DNA from: Pseudomonadota bacterium
GTDB taxonomy: Bacteria; Pseudomonadota; Gammaproteobacteria; Burkholderiales; Ferrovaceae
Direction of reading: 5' to 3'
Length of the DNA: 64,000 bases
Assembly (NCBI GenBank): GCA_021805725.1
Contig: JAJZEH010000037.1
Location: 52,101-116,100, forward strand
Positions 17,430 to 24,544 of this stretch are shown here, piece after piece (within the stretch, counting starts at the first letter, position 1; every line of letters begins with the position of its first letter). The notes below the pieces were generated by a model. It ran no database searches. It saw nothing but the letters and a program-made list of their open reading frames with translations, and was not told the DNA's origin. A program made the position numbers and the translations under genes.

Positions 17430-18704
17430 ATGATCAAGCAAAAAGTGTTGCTGGCTGGGCTCATTGCCGGCGGATTGTCGTCACCGATGGCGCAGGCTAC
17501 CAATGGCTACTTTGCCATCGGTTATGGGCAAAAATCGATCGGCATGGGCGGGGTGGGTATTGCCTTGCCCCAGGACGCGCTGGCTGCCGCCACCAATCCG
17601 GCGGGCATGGTCATGATTGGCGACCGCATCGACTTTGGCCTGGAGTGGTTTCGCCCCACCCGTAGTTCGGACATCGTGGGTAACGGTGTGCCCGGGGTCA
17701 GCGGCAGCTATGACGGCAATGCCACCCACGATTTTTTCATTCCGGAATTCGGCTATAACAAGATGATCAATGACACCATGTCGCTGGGCGTCTCGGTGTT
17801 CGGCAATGGCGGCATGAATACAGACTATTCCACCAACCCGTTCGGAGTGTATGCCCAGATGGGTGGTATTTCATCGCCGGGCGCTGGCGGACAGAACATG
17901 GCCCAGTTATTCGTCAGCCCCACCTTGTCCATGAAAATCAACCCAACCAATGCCATCGGGGTGTCGTTGAATCTGGCCTACCAGCAATTCTCTGCCAAGG
18001 GTCTCTATGCCTTCGGTCAGATTTCGAATTCGCCTTCCACGCTCACCAACAACGGTACGGACTCCTCCACCGGAATGGGGGCGCGCATCGGCTGGACCGG
18101 TCAGATCACGCCGGCAGTCACTTTGGGCGCCACTTACCAGACCAAGACCTCCATGGGAAAATTCAGTAACTACAGCGGGTTGTTTGCCGAGCAGGGAGGA
18201 TTCGACATCCCTTCCAATTACGGCGTGGGCATGGCCATCAAGGCTTCGCCCGCAACCACGCTGGCCTTTGACGTGGAACGAATCATGTACAGCGATACCA
18301 ACTCAGTGGCCAACCCGCTGCTATTTCCTCCCACGGGACCAGCCACCATGCTGGGCGGCAACAGCGGTTCCGGTTTTGGCTGGCAGGACATGACGGTCTA
18401 TAAACTTGGGGTGAGCCAGGTCATCAGTCCCACACTGACGTTGCGCGCCGGCTACAACCACAATAACCAGCAAATTCCAGCAACGCAGACTTTCTTCAAC
18501 ATCCTGGCGCCAGGGGTGGTGCAGGATCACGCCACCCTGGGGGCCACATGGATTCTGCCCAACAAGGCAGAACTCACGGTGTCCTACATGCATGCCTTCA
18601 CCAAGACGGTCAACGGCGCCAGTTCCATTCCTGCCGGATTTGGTGGTGGCAATGCCAACATCACCATGTATGAGGATTCCATCGGCATTGCCTATGGCTG
18701 GTAG
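17430..18704 (+). CDS. OmpP1/FadL-family outer-membrane transport protein
   Basis: A 424-residue outer-membrane beta-barrel. The signal peptide (MIKQKVLLAGLIAGGLSSPMAQA) is followed by the FadL N-terminus TNGYFAIGYGQKSIGMGG and ALAAATNPAGM. It ends DSIGIAYGW with an aromatic C-terminal residue as barrels do. FadL proteins import hydrophobic molecules. Directly behind rhd-tusA-dsrE2, a role in taking up hydrophobic sulfur is conceivable but not shown by sequence. The frame is open from 17406; AAAGGAGAGAGGAG before the ATG at 17430 sets the start. A strong terminator follows. Confidence 0.9.
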   Translation: MIKQKVLLAGLIAGGLSSPMAQATNGYFAIGYGQKSIGMGGVGIALPQDALAAATNPAGMVMIGDRIDFGLEWFRPTRSSDIVGNGVPGVSGSYDGNATHDFFIPEFGYNKMINDTMSLGVSVFGNGGMNTDYSTNPFGVYAQMGGISSPGAGGQNMAQLFVSPTLSMKINPTNAIGVSLNLAYQQFSAKGLYAFGQISNSPSTLTNNGTDSSTGMGARIGWTGQITPAVTLGATYQTKTSMGKFSNYSGLFAEQGGFDIPSNYGVGMAIKASPATTLAFDVERIMYSDTNSVANPLLFPPTGPATMLGGNSGSGFGWQDMTVYKLGVSQVISPTLTLRAGYNHNNQQIPATQTFFNILAPGVVQDHATLGATWILPNKAELTVSYMHAFTKTVNGASSIPAGFGGGNANITMYEDSIGIAYGW

Positions 18705-18736
18705 GTATCTACTCCAGGTCTGAGAGCAATCTCAGT

Positions 18737-18768
18737 TGCCCGCCACTGCAAGGTGGCGGGCATTTTTT
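18737..18768 (+). terminator. Rho-independent terminator after the FadL gene
   Basis: TGCCCGCCAC (18737-18746) pairs perfectly with GTGGCGGGCA (18753-18762) around a 6-base loop, followed by six T. The T-tract runs into the stop codon of the convergent dioxygenase gene. Confidence 0.92.
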
Positions 18769-19651
18769 AAATCTGCACGGCGAGGGAGATGCCGTCGAGG
18801 TAGCGCGCCCGGTACAGTAGACGGGGATGCTGAGGATCATCGGTAAAACCGCTGCGATCATGCAGCACGTTGTTGCACAGCAACCCCATTCCTGGCTTGA
18901 GGCGTGTGCGCACGATATGGGGCGAGGGTTGTGCCAGCAGGCTTTCAAGGGCGGCAACGGCCGTGCGCGTTGCCTCATCCTGTTTCCAGGCAATGCTGCG
19001 GGTTCGTGCCGTGTAGCGCATGTGCAAGCGGCCGCTTGCGGGATCCACCGAGAAGACGGGGCCGCCCTGCTGGGGACGGACCCCATCCACCTCGTCCACC
19101 CGTTCGGGAATGACCATGGCATCGGGCTGCATCAAGGACCGGATGAACTCCGGGTTCTGGTCGCGCAGCAACAGGTAGGCCATTTCATGGTCCATCAGCC
19201 GGTTGTCCCCGCCCGAGGGGGCATCCTGCACGCAGTGCAGGAGCATGCCACGAATCAGTCGCTCCGGCGGATTGTAGTAACCATCAGTGTGCCATTTGAT
19301 GGGACGATTGGTATAGGGAATGTAGGCTTCGCGCGTTCCGCCTTCATGCACGCTGATCTTTGAAATGCCATCTTCGTCGGCCAGCCAGTTGGCATCGAGG
19401 TGCGTCAAGCCAAACTGCGCACCGAGCTGCCGCGGAATCTCGGGGTCGGCATCCAGCGCAGTGCTGGCATAGAGCACCATGTTCCACTGCCGGATGCGCG
19501 CCATTAGGGCTTCATGCTCGCCTGGCGTGAGCGCGCGGGGATCCTTGATGTCCACGATCAGAGTGGCCTCGGTGGGGGCGGGAGCCGCCAGCTTGCACTG
19601 GCGCCAAGCCGCGTACGCCTCAGGGGACTGGAGGTCGAATGGGGAAGCCAT
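18767..19651 (-). CDS. TauD/TfdA-family Fe(II)/2-oxoglutarate-dependent dioxygenase
   Basis: A 294-residue protein. The facial-triad iron ligands are visible as H121 and D123 (KWHTDGYY) and distal H264 (NNVLHDRSGF), with R281/R283 (LLYRARY) placed to bind 2-oxoglutarate. The family hydroxylates small organics such as taurine, releasing sulfite from sulfonates; the substrate here is unknown and sequence identity to TauD itself looks distant. It is the last gene of a six-gene operon divergent from dsrA and starts 14 bases after the 198-residue protein. A tie to sulfur metabolism is by context only. Confidence 0.82.
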   Translation of the reverse strand: MASPFDLQSPEAYAAWRQCKLAAPAPTEATLIVDIKDPRALTPGEHEALMARIRQWNMVLYASTALDADPEIPRQLGAQFGLTHLDANWLADEDGISKISVHEGGTREAYIPYTNRPIKWHTDGYYNPPERLIRGMLLHCVQDAPSGGDNRLMDHEMAYLLLRDQNPEFIRSLMQPDAMVIPERVDEVDGVRPQQGGPVFSVDPASGRLHMRYTARTRSIAWKQDEATRTAVAALESLLAQPSPHIVRTRLKPGMGLLCNNVLHDRSGFTDDPQHPRLLYRARYLDGISLAVQI

Positions 19652-19665
19652 CGTGGGGGTTCCTG

Positions 19666-20262
19666 CTACTCCGGACCGCTTGGGTTGCCGCGGCGCGCCG
19701 GGCGCGGGGCATCGTCCAGCAATCCCGGCATGGCCTTCTCCAGGGTGGCGATGGCCTCCGGCGCTTCGATGCTCATCATCTGGTCAATGATCCATTGTTG
19801 GTCGTCTCCCCGCATGACCTGTTGCATGGCGTGCCCCAGATAGCGCACGAAGGCAAAGTTCAGGCTGTCGGCGTCATATTCGAAACCGGCGTAATCTTCG
19901 GCGCATTGATTGAGGCGCGCGATGAAGCGCATCTTGATGTCGGAGGGATCACCACCCAGGAGTTCGCTCTGGTTCTCAGACAGTGTGTCGGCAATGCGAT
20001 GGGAAAGCGCCGAGGTAAAGGCGGTCCGGATGTTCCAGTTGCATTGCCGGAAGGCAATACGATCGGCTACCTGGATCAGAAAGATCAGGAATTCACAAAG
20101 GAAATCGAAGTACTGGGGGCCCACGGCCACGTCGAAATGGGCGCGGCGGGTGTTTTTGAGCGCGTTCTGGGCGACACGCCAGGCAATGAACGCCATGGCC
20201 CCGGCAATCTCTTCGGGAGATTTTTCCTTGCCGGCTTTAAACCATTGGCTCTTGACGCGCAT
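19666..20262 (-). CDS. Conserved-looking protein of unknown function (198 aa) in the dsr-linked operon
   Basis: I do not recognise a family. The protein is mostly helical by pattern, soluble, with a basic N-terminus (MRVKSQWFKAGKEKSPEEIAG) and a hydrophobic stretch around 50-70 (FDFLCEFLIFLIQVADRIAF) that reads as a buried helix. It has only three cysteines and no motif of a known sulfur carrier. It contains FIARLNQCAEDYAGFEYDAD and FVRYLGHAMQQVM, and ends in a proline/arginine tail. It sits 13 bases after the double-TusA gene and 14 before the dioxygenase, so it is cotranscribed with both. Confidence 0.75.
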   Translation of the reverse strand: MRVKSQWFKAGKEKSPEEIAGAMAFIAWRVAQNALKNTRRAHFDVAVGPQYFDFLCEFLIFLIQVADRIAFRQCNWNIRTAFTSALSHRIADTLSENQSELLGGDPSDIKMRFIARLNQCAEDYAGFEYDADSLNFAFVRYLGHAMQQVMRGDDQQWIIDQMMSIEAPEAIATLEKAMPGLLDDAPRPARRGNPSGPE

Positions 20263-20275
20263 GGGGTGGGTTGGT

Positions 20276-20761
20276 TCAGTCTTTGCGAATGTAGAATTCG
20301 TATTCGCCCGCCACCGTCTCCACCGTATCCAGGATGGTCATGTGCGTGGCGCTGGCCCAGCCCGTGATGTCGGAACGGATACCCGGGCAGTTGCTGATCA
20401 GTTTCAGGATCTCCCCTGGCTGCATGCCATTGAGCAATTTCTTGGCCTCCACGATGGGGCCGGGGCAGGACACGCCGCGAATGTCCAGGACGGCATGGGC
20501 CTGATGTAACGGCGCGCGACCCTTCTGGAGGTAGTAGCCGATGCCACCCTCCTTCACCTTCTCCGTCCTGAGTAACTGGTTTCCGGTTTGCCGGGTCCAG
20601 GCCAGTATGTCGTCGTGCGTACCGGGGCAATCGGAGACCAGCAGCAGCACCTGTCCGGACTCCAGCGAGTCCACCATGCGCTTGGCCCCCAATAGCGGCC
20701 CAGGGCAGGTCAGTCCCTTGAGATCCAGAAATACGTCAGGAGCCATGGTCTGGTCGCTCAT
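20276..20761 (-). CDS. Tandem TusA-domain protein
   Basis: A 161-residue protein made of two TusA repeats. Each has the CPxP sulfur-carrier motif: C19 in LKGLTCPGPLL and C99 in IRGVSCPGPIV. Each also has a second cysteine in a matching place (C45 in VSDCPGT, C125 in ISNCPGI). Most TusA proteins are single domains of about 75-80 residues. Two carriers on one chain could relay persulfide internally. The frame is open further upstream, but the ATG at 20761 gives the TusA N-terminus and lies one base after the DsrC-like stop. Confidence 0.88.
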   Translation of the reverse strand: MSDQTMAPDVFLDLKGLTCPGPLLGAKRMVDSLESGQVLLLVSDCPGTHDDILAWTRQTGNQLLRTEKVKEGGIGYYLQKGRAPLHQAHAVLDIRGVSCPGPIVEAKKLLNGMQPGEILKLISNCPGIRSDITGWASATHMTILDTVETVAGEYEFYIRKD

Positions 20762-20762
20762 G

Positions 20763-21092
20763 TCAATAGCCTCCCTTGCCGTAGGGTTGGGGCAAACCGG
20801 CAATCTTGGCGGCCTGCTTGGCAGGGCCTGTGGGAAACAGGTCGTAGAGAAACTTGCTGTCCGCCTCAGGCATGAATTCCTGGATGTCTTTGAGCATGTT
20901 CCTGAAATTGGGTGTATGCCCATGCTCCCGATATTCGTCGCGCATGTACTGGACGATCAGCCAGTGCGTGGGAGTCAGTGAAATATTTTCAGATTCGGCG
21001 ATGATTCCCACGATCTCATCGCCGAAGTTGGGTTCCAGAAGATAACCTTCGGCATCCGTTTCAAGTGTGGCATCACCTACGACATATCCCAT
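20763..21092 (-). CDS. DsrC/TusE-family paralogue lacking both conserved cysteines
   Basis: A 109-residue DsrC-fold protein. It keeps the family core (DAEGYL, THWLIVQYMRDEYREHGHTPNFRNMLK) and the C-terminal arm PTGPAKQAAKIAGLPQP. There is no cysteine anywhere: A95 replaces the first arm cysteine and the arm ends GKGGY instead of GCV. It cannot form the DsrC trisulfide. Cysteine-less paralogues have been named RspA and proposed to be regulatory, as DsrC has a helix-turn-helix. It lies in the operon divergent from dsrA, so a role at the shared promoter is plausible. Confidence 0.9.
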   Translation of the reverse strand: MGYVVGDATLETDAEGYLLEPNFGDEIVGIIAESENISLTPTHWLIVQYMRDEYREHGHTPNFRNMLKDIQEFMPEADSKFLYDLFPTGPAKQAAKIAGLPQPYGKGGY

Positions 21093-21126
21093 GAATCAGC
21101 TCCTCCTGTGTTGTTCCAGGCGTCCC

Positions 21127-21729
21127 TCACTCCAGGTTGGGGATGGCCTTGAAAGGCATGAAAATACCGCACCCCAGGGGGCGGGCTTCACCCATTCCCA
21201 GTCCCTGCAGCAGCAGGGACTGGTCCGGTTTCAAATGGTGCACCACCAGGCTAAACCCACGGACTGCCGTCTCGCCGTCCTGGAGCGTGCGGTGTTTGCC
21301 GCAGATGCGCTGGCCCGTGACCCCCATCCGTGAGAGCTCATCTTCGACGAAAGCCATGAAGCCCGCTTCGTCCAGCGGGCTGGCCACCAGGTGGGCGTGC
21401 AGGGTGGGGTGACCCAGGTGGGGCCTGATTTCACCTTCCTCTACCGCAAGCCGCGCGTCACCCAGGACCAGTTGCCGCCCGCTCATTGCGCGTGCCTGTT
21501 CAATGCGCGTCGCAGGCAGGCGCAACACCAGTTTGGTGCGGCGCGGCAACCAGATTCCGCCGTCCTGTTGCGTACCACGCAGAGGCAGCACGCCCGCCAG
21601 GGGTTCCCCGGCAAGCCAGGGCAGCGTCGTCAGGATGGCTTGCCAAAGCGCGCGAGCGTACCCCGCAGGGACGAAATCACCTCGTAGTGCAAAGGCGATA
21701 TCGGTCATGGGGGGCAGGGAGACTGACAT
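21127..21729 (-). CDS. Orphan Cas6-like protein (Cas6/Cmx6, type I-MYXAN-like)
   Basis: A 200-residue protein matching the Cas6/Cmx6 pattern in order: DIAFALRGDFVP, LPWLAGEP, LPRRTKLVLRLP, SGRQLVLGDARL, HPTLHAHLV, a RICGKHRTL block, SLLLQGLGMG, and the terminal glycine-rich GCGIFMPFK (187-194). In CRISPR systems Cas6 cuts the repeat RNA. No CRISPR array or other cas gene is present here. The position after FVP, where I expect D-H in relatives, reads AG, so the nuclease histidine may be lost. It is the second gene of the operon divergent from dsrA. Confidence 0.75.
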   Translation of the reverse strand: MSVSLPPMTDIAFALRGDFVPAGYARALWQAILTTLPWLAGEPLAGVLPLRGTQQDGGIWLPRRTKLVLRLPATRIEQARAMSGRQLVLGDARLAVEEGEIRPHLGHPTLHAHLVASPLDEAGFMAFVEDELSRMGVTGQRICGKHRTLQDGETAVRGFSLVVHHLKPDQSLLLQGLGMGEARPLGCGIFMPFKAIPNLE

Positions 21730-21732
21730 GGT

Positions 21733-21951
21733 TCAGCGGCTTTGCGAGGCGGACCAATGTTGCAGCACAGCACCCAGGTCGCGTGCCGTGTTGGGGTCGA
21801 TGTCGAAGATGGTGAAGCGCTTGCCTTCACGGATGCGCAGGCGCATCAGGGGCATGCCGCCTTCGGTGTGTTCAATCTGTTGCACCTCGATCTCCTGTTG
21901 TCCCAGCGGGACGGTAAAGCGTGCCAGTTCGATGATTTCAGCCATGGTCAT
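21733..21951 (-). CDS. Small protein of unknown function (72 aa), first gene of the dsr-linked operon
   Basis: I do not recognise the family. It has 72 residues, is acidic to neutral, and looks like a small beta-rich protein: EIIELARFTVPLGQQEIEVQQIEHTEGGMPLMRLRIREGKRFTIFDIDPNTARDLG. It has no cysteine. The start is the ATG at 21951 with AGGAATC before it. It leads the six-gene operon and is only 183 bases from the divergent dsrA start. The Cas6-like gene begins 3 bases after its stop, so the two products may act together. Confidence 0.72.
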   Translation of the reverse strand: MTMAEIIELARFTVPLGQQEIEVQQIEHTEGGMPLMRLRIREGKRFTIFDIDPNTARDLGAVLQHWSASQSR

Positions 21952-21983
21952 GATTCCTGAGCGGTGCGTCTATAGCCTGTACA

Positions 21984-22036
21984 GGGGGGCGCTGAAGTAA
22001 CCCTTCAGGAAAGGGCATCCCCCCCCATTCGGGTTA
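21984..22036 (+). promoter_or_regulatory. Structured divergent control region between dsrA and the accessory operon
   Basis: Nested inverted repeats fill the gap: GGGGGG (21984-21989) / CCCCCC (22019-22024), CTGAAG (21992-21997) / CTTCAG (22003-22008), CCCTT (22001-22005) / AAGGG (22011-22015), and TAACCC (21998-22003) / GGGTTA (22031-22036). These alternatives are mutually exclusive. The region must hold both promoters; I see no convincing consensus -35/-10. It could be an operator cluster or an RNA attenuator for either side. Confidence 0.45.
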
Positions 22037-22134
22037 TTTAATGTCAAGTGGAGTTCAGTGATGATGGCATACAAATAACAAATTTTCGAATCGCTGGCAG
22101 TACTCACGGGCGACCCAACAAGCAAGGAGGAGAA

Positions 22135-23439
22135 ATGGCCAAGAAATTGTACGACACGCCGAATCTGGACGAGTTGGAGTCAGGTCCCTGGCCCAGTTTC
22201 GTCACGGGCTTAAAGCGCCTGGCCCAGGACAAGGATCAAGTGGTTGATCTTTTAGGGCAGCTCGAAACGTCCTACCAGACCAAAAAGGGTTACTGGAAGG
22301 GTGGTACGGTGGGCGTGTTCGGCTATGGCGGTGGTGTCATCCCGCGCTTTACCGAACTTAAGGACGAGAAGGGACAGCCCGTCTACAAGGATGCTGCCGA
22401 GTTTCACACCCTGCGCGTCATGCCGCCACCAGGAATGCATTACGACACCGATGTGCTGCGCAAGATGTGCGACATCTGGGAGCGCCATGGGTCTGGGCTG
22501 ATCGCCTTTCACGGCCAGTCGGGTGACATCATGTTCCAGGGGGCGACCACCGAGAACGTGCAGAAAGCCTTCGACGAAATCAACGAACTGGGCTTTGACC
22601 TGGGTGGGGCAGGGCCTGCAGTGCGCACTTCCATGTCCTGCGTGGGCAGCGCGCGCTGCGAACAGTCCTGCTATGACGAAGCGCGGGCGCACCGTACCGT
22701 GGTCAACACCTTTCTGGACGACATTCACCGTCCCTCTTTGCCCTACAAGTTCAAATTCAAGTTTTCAGGTTGTCCCAACGACTGCATGAACTCCATCCAG
22801 CGCGCGGACATGTCGGTCATTGGCACCTGGCGCGACAACATCCGTACGGACAATGCCATGGGGCGTGCCTGGTTCCAGAAGCAGGGCCTCAATCGCCTGA
22901 TCAACTCGGTGGTGGCGCGTTGCCCCACCAATGCCATTCGCGTCAAGGATGCGGGCAAGGCGCGCAATGAGGGGCACTATTCCAGCCTCGAACTCAACGA
23001 TACCCAGTCCCTGGAAATCGACAACAAAAGCTGCGTGCGTTGCATGCAGTGCATCAATGCCATGACTGGCGCCTTGTCGCCCGGCAAGGACAAGGGCGCA
23101 ACGGTGCTGGTGGGAGGCAAGCGCACCCTCAAGATCGGCGACCTCATGGGGACCGTGGTGGTGCCCTTCATGAAGCTCGAGTCCGATGAGGACTACGAAA
23201 AGCTGGTGGAACTGGCCCAGAAGATCATCGACTTTTTCGCAGAGAATGCGCTGGAGCATGAGCGTACGGGCGAGATGATTGAACGCATCGGCCTCGTCAA
23301 TTTCCTGGATGCCATGGAAATCGATGTGGATCCCAACATGGTCAGCTCCCCGCGCATGAACCCCTACATCCGTACCGATGGATGGGATGAGGAAGTGGCC
23401 AAGATCAACGCCAAGAAGCAGGCCGCCGGAGGAGAGTGA
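22135..23439 (+). CDS. dsrA: Dissimilatory sulfite reductase alpha subunit (oxidative type)
   Basis: A 434-residue siroheme subunit. In sulfur oxidisers DsrAB runs in reverse, oxidising sulfide or DsrC-bound sulfur to sulfite in the cytoplasm. The cysteines that hold the 4Fe-4S/siroheme pair are C169 and C175 (CX5C) and C213 and C217 (GCPNDC). An inserted ferredoxin domain has C263 (CPTNAI) and C300, C303, C306 (CVRCMQC). The frame is open from 22048, but AAGGAGGAG just before the ATG at 22135 fixes the start. It is the first gene of the dsr operon and overlaps the region of dsrB translation initiation. Confidence 0.96.
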   Translation: MAKKLYDTPNLDELESGPWPSFVTGLKRLAQDKDQVVDLLGQLETSYQTKKGYWKGGTVGVFGYGGGVIPRFTELKDEKGQPVYKDAAEFHTLRVMPPPGMHYDTDVLRKMCDIWERHGSGLIAFHGQSGDIMFQGATTENVQKAFDEINELGFDLGGAGPAVRTSMSCVGSARCEQSCYDEARAHRTVVNTFLDDIHRPSLPYKFKFKFSGCPNDCMNSIQRADMSVIGTWRDNIRTDNAMGRAWFQKQGLNRLINSVVARCPTNAIRVKDAGKARNEGHYSSLELNDTQSLEIDNKSCVRCMQCINAMTGALSPGKDKGATVLVGGKRTLKIGDLMGTVVVPFMKLESDEDYEKLVELAQKIIDFFAENALEHERTGEMIERIGLVNFLDAMEIDVDPNMVSSPRMNPYIRTDGWDEEVAKINAKKQAAGGE

Positions 23440-23441
23440 TC

Positions 23442-24533
23442 GTGAGCCAAGCCCAGACCCAAGCACCACAAATGCGCCGTCCCGTAGAAAGCGGAGTGCC
23501 GGACAACAAGCAGTACCTGCATCCCACCCTGCTCAAAAATTACGGTAACTGGAAATACCACGATCGGCCGCGGCCGGGCGTGTTGCACCATGTGTCGCAC
23601 ACGGGCGACCAAGTCTGGTCGGTGCGTGCCGGAACCCAGCGGCAAATGGATGTCCATACCATCCGCAAACTGTGTGACATTGCGGACCGCTTTGCTGATG
23701 GCCATGTGCGCTTCACCATTCGTTCCAACATCGAATTCATGGTGGCGGACGAATCCAGGGTGGCGCCGCTCATCAATGAGCTCGAAGCCAACGGCTTTCC
23801 CGTAGGGGGCACGGGCAATTCCATTTCCATGATTGCCCATACTCAGGGCTGGCTGCATTGCGACATACCAGGAACAGATGCTTCGGGCGTGGTGAAGTCA
23901 CTGATGGACGACCTGATCGTGGAGTTTCGCCGCGAAGAGATGCCCAACCGGGTGCACCTGTCCACCTCGTGCTGCGAAATCAACTGTGGCGGCCAGGCTG
24001 ACATTGCCATCATCGTCCAGCACACCAAGCCCCCCAAGATCAATCACGATCTGGTGGCCAACGTATGCGAGCGACCGGCCGTGGTGGCCCGTTGCCCGGT
24101 GGCGGCCATTCGCCCGGCCATGGTCAATGGCAAGCCGTCCCTGGAAGTGGACGAGGAAAAATGCGTCTGCTGCGGCGCCTGCTATCCGCCTTGCCCACCC
24201 ATGCAGATCAACGATCCGGAACATTCCAAGATTGCCATCTGGGTGGGCGGCAAGAATTCGAATGCGCGCGCCAAGCCCACCTTCATGAAAATGGTGGCCT
24301 CGGGCTTGCCCAACAACCCCCCGCGCTGGACCGAAGTGGGCGACGTGGTGAAGAAGATTCTGCACGCCTACAAGGCGGATGGCAGGGCCTGGGAGCGCAT
24401 GTCGGACTGGATCGAACGCATTGGCTGGCCGCGCTTCTTCGAACTGACCGAGTTGCCGTTCACCAAGTATCTCGTGGATGACTGGCGGGGTTCGCGCGCC
24501 AATCTCAACGCCTCTGCGCATATCCGTTTCTGA
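23442..24533 (+). CDS. dsrB: Dissimilatory sulfite reductase beta subunit (oxidative type)
   Basis: A 363-residue partner of DsrA. It carries the siroheme/Fe-S cysteines in STSCCEINCGG and a ferredoxin domain with CPVAAIRP and CVCCGACYPPCPP. The GTG at 23442 is chosen because GGAGGAGA at 23428-23435 is correctly spaced; the GTG at 23436 would overlap the ribosome-binding site. It starts 2 bases after dsrA ends. DsrA2B2 releases sulfite, using DsrC as the sulfur-carrying substrate. Confidence 0.95.
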   Translation: MSQAQTQAPQMRRPVESGVPDNKQYLHPTLLKNYGNWKYHDRPRPGVLHHVSHTGDQVWSVRAGTQRQMDVHTIRKLCDIADRFADGHVRFTIRSNIEFMVADESRVAPLINELEANGFPVGGTGNSISMIAHTQGWLHCDIPGTDASGVVKSLMDDLIVEFRREEMPNRVHLSTSCCEINCGGQADIAIIVQHTKPPKINHDLVANVCERPAVVARCPVAAIRPAMVNGKPSLEVDEEKCVCCGACYPPCPPMQINDPEHSKIAIWVGGKNSNARAKPTFMKMVASGLPNNPPRWTEVGDVVKKILHAYKADGRAWERMSDWIERIGWPRFFELTELPFTKYLVDDWRGSRANLNASAHIRF

Positions 24534-24544
24534 TCGGGGTGACC

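Noticed and set aside
22048..22134. Upstream extension of dsrA from 22048
   Set aside because: The extension does not look like DsrA, and a strong AAGGAGGAG precedes the ATG at 22135.
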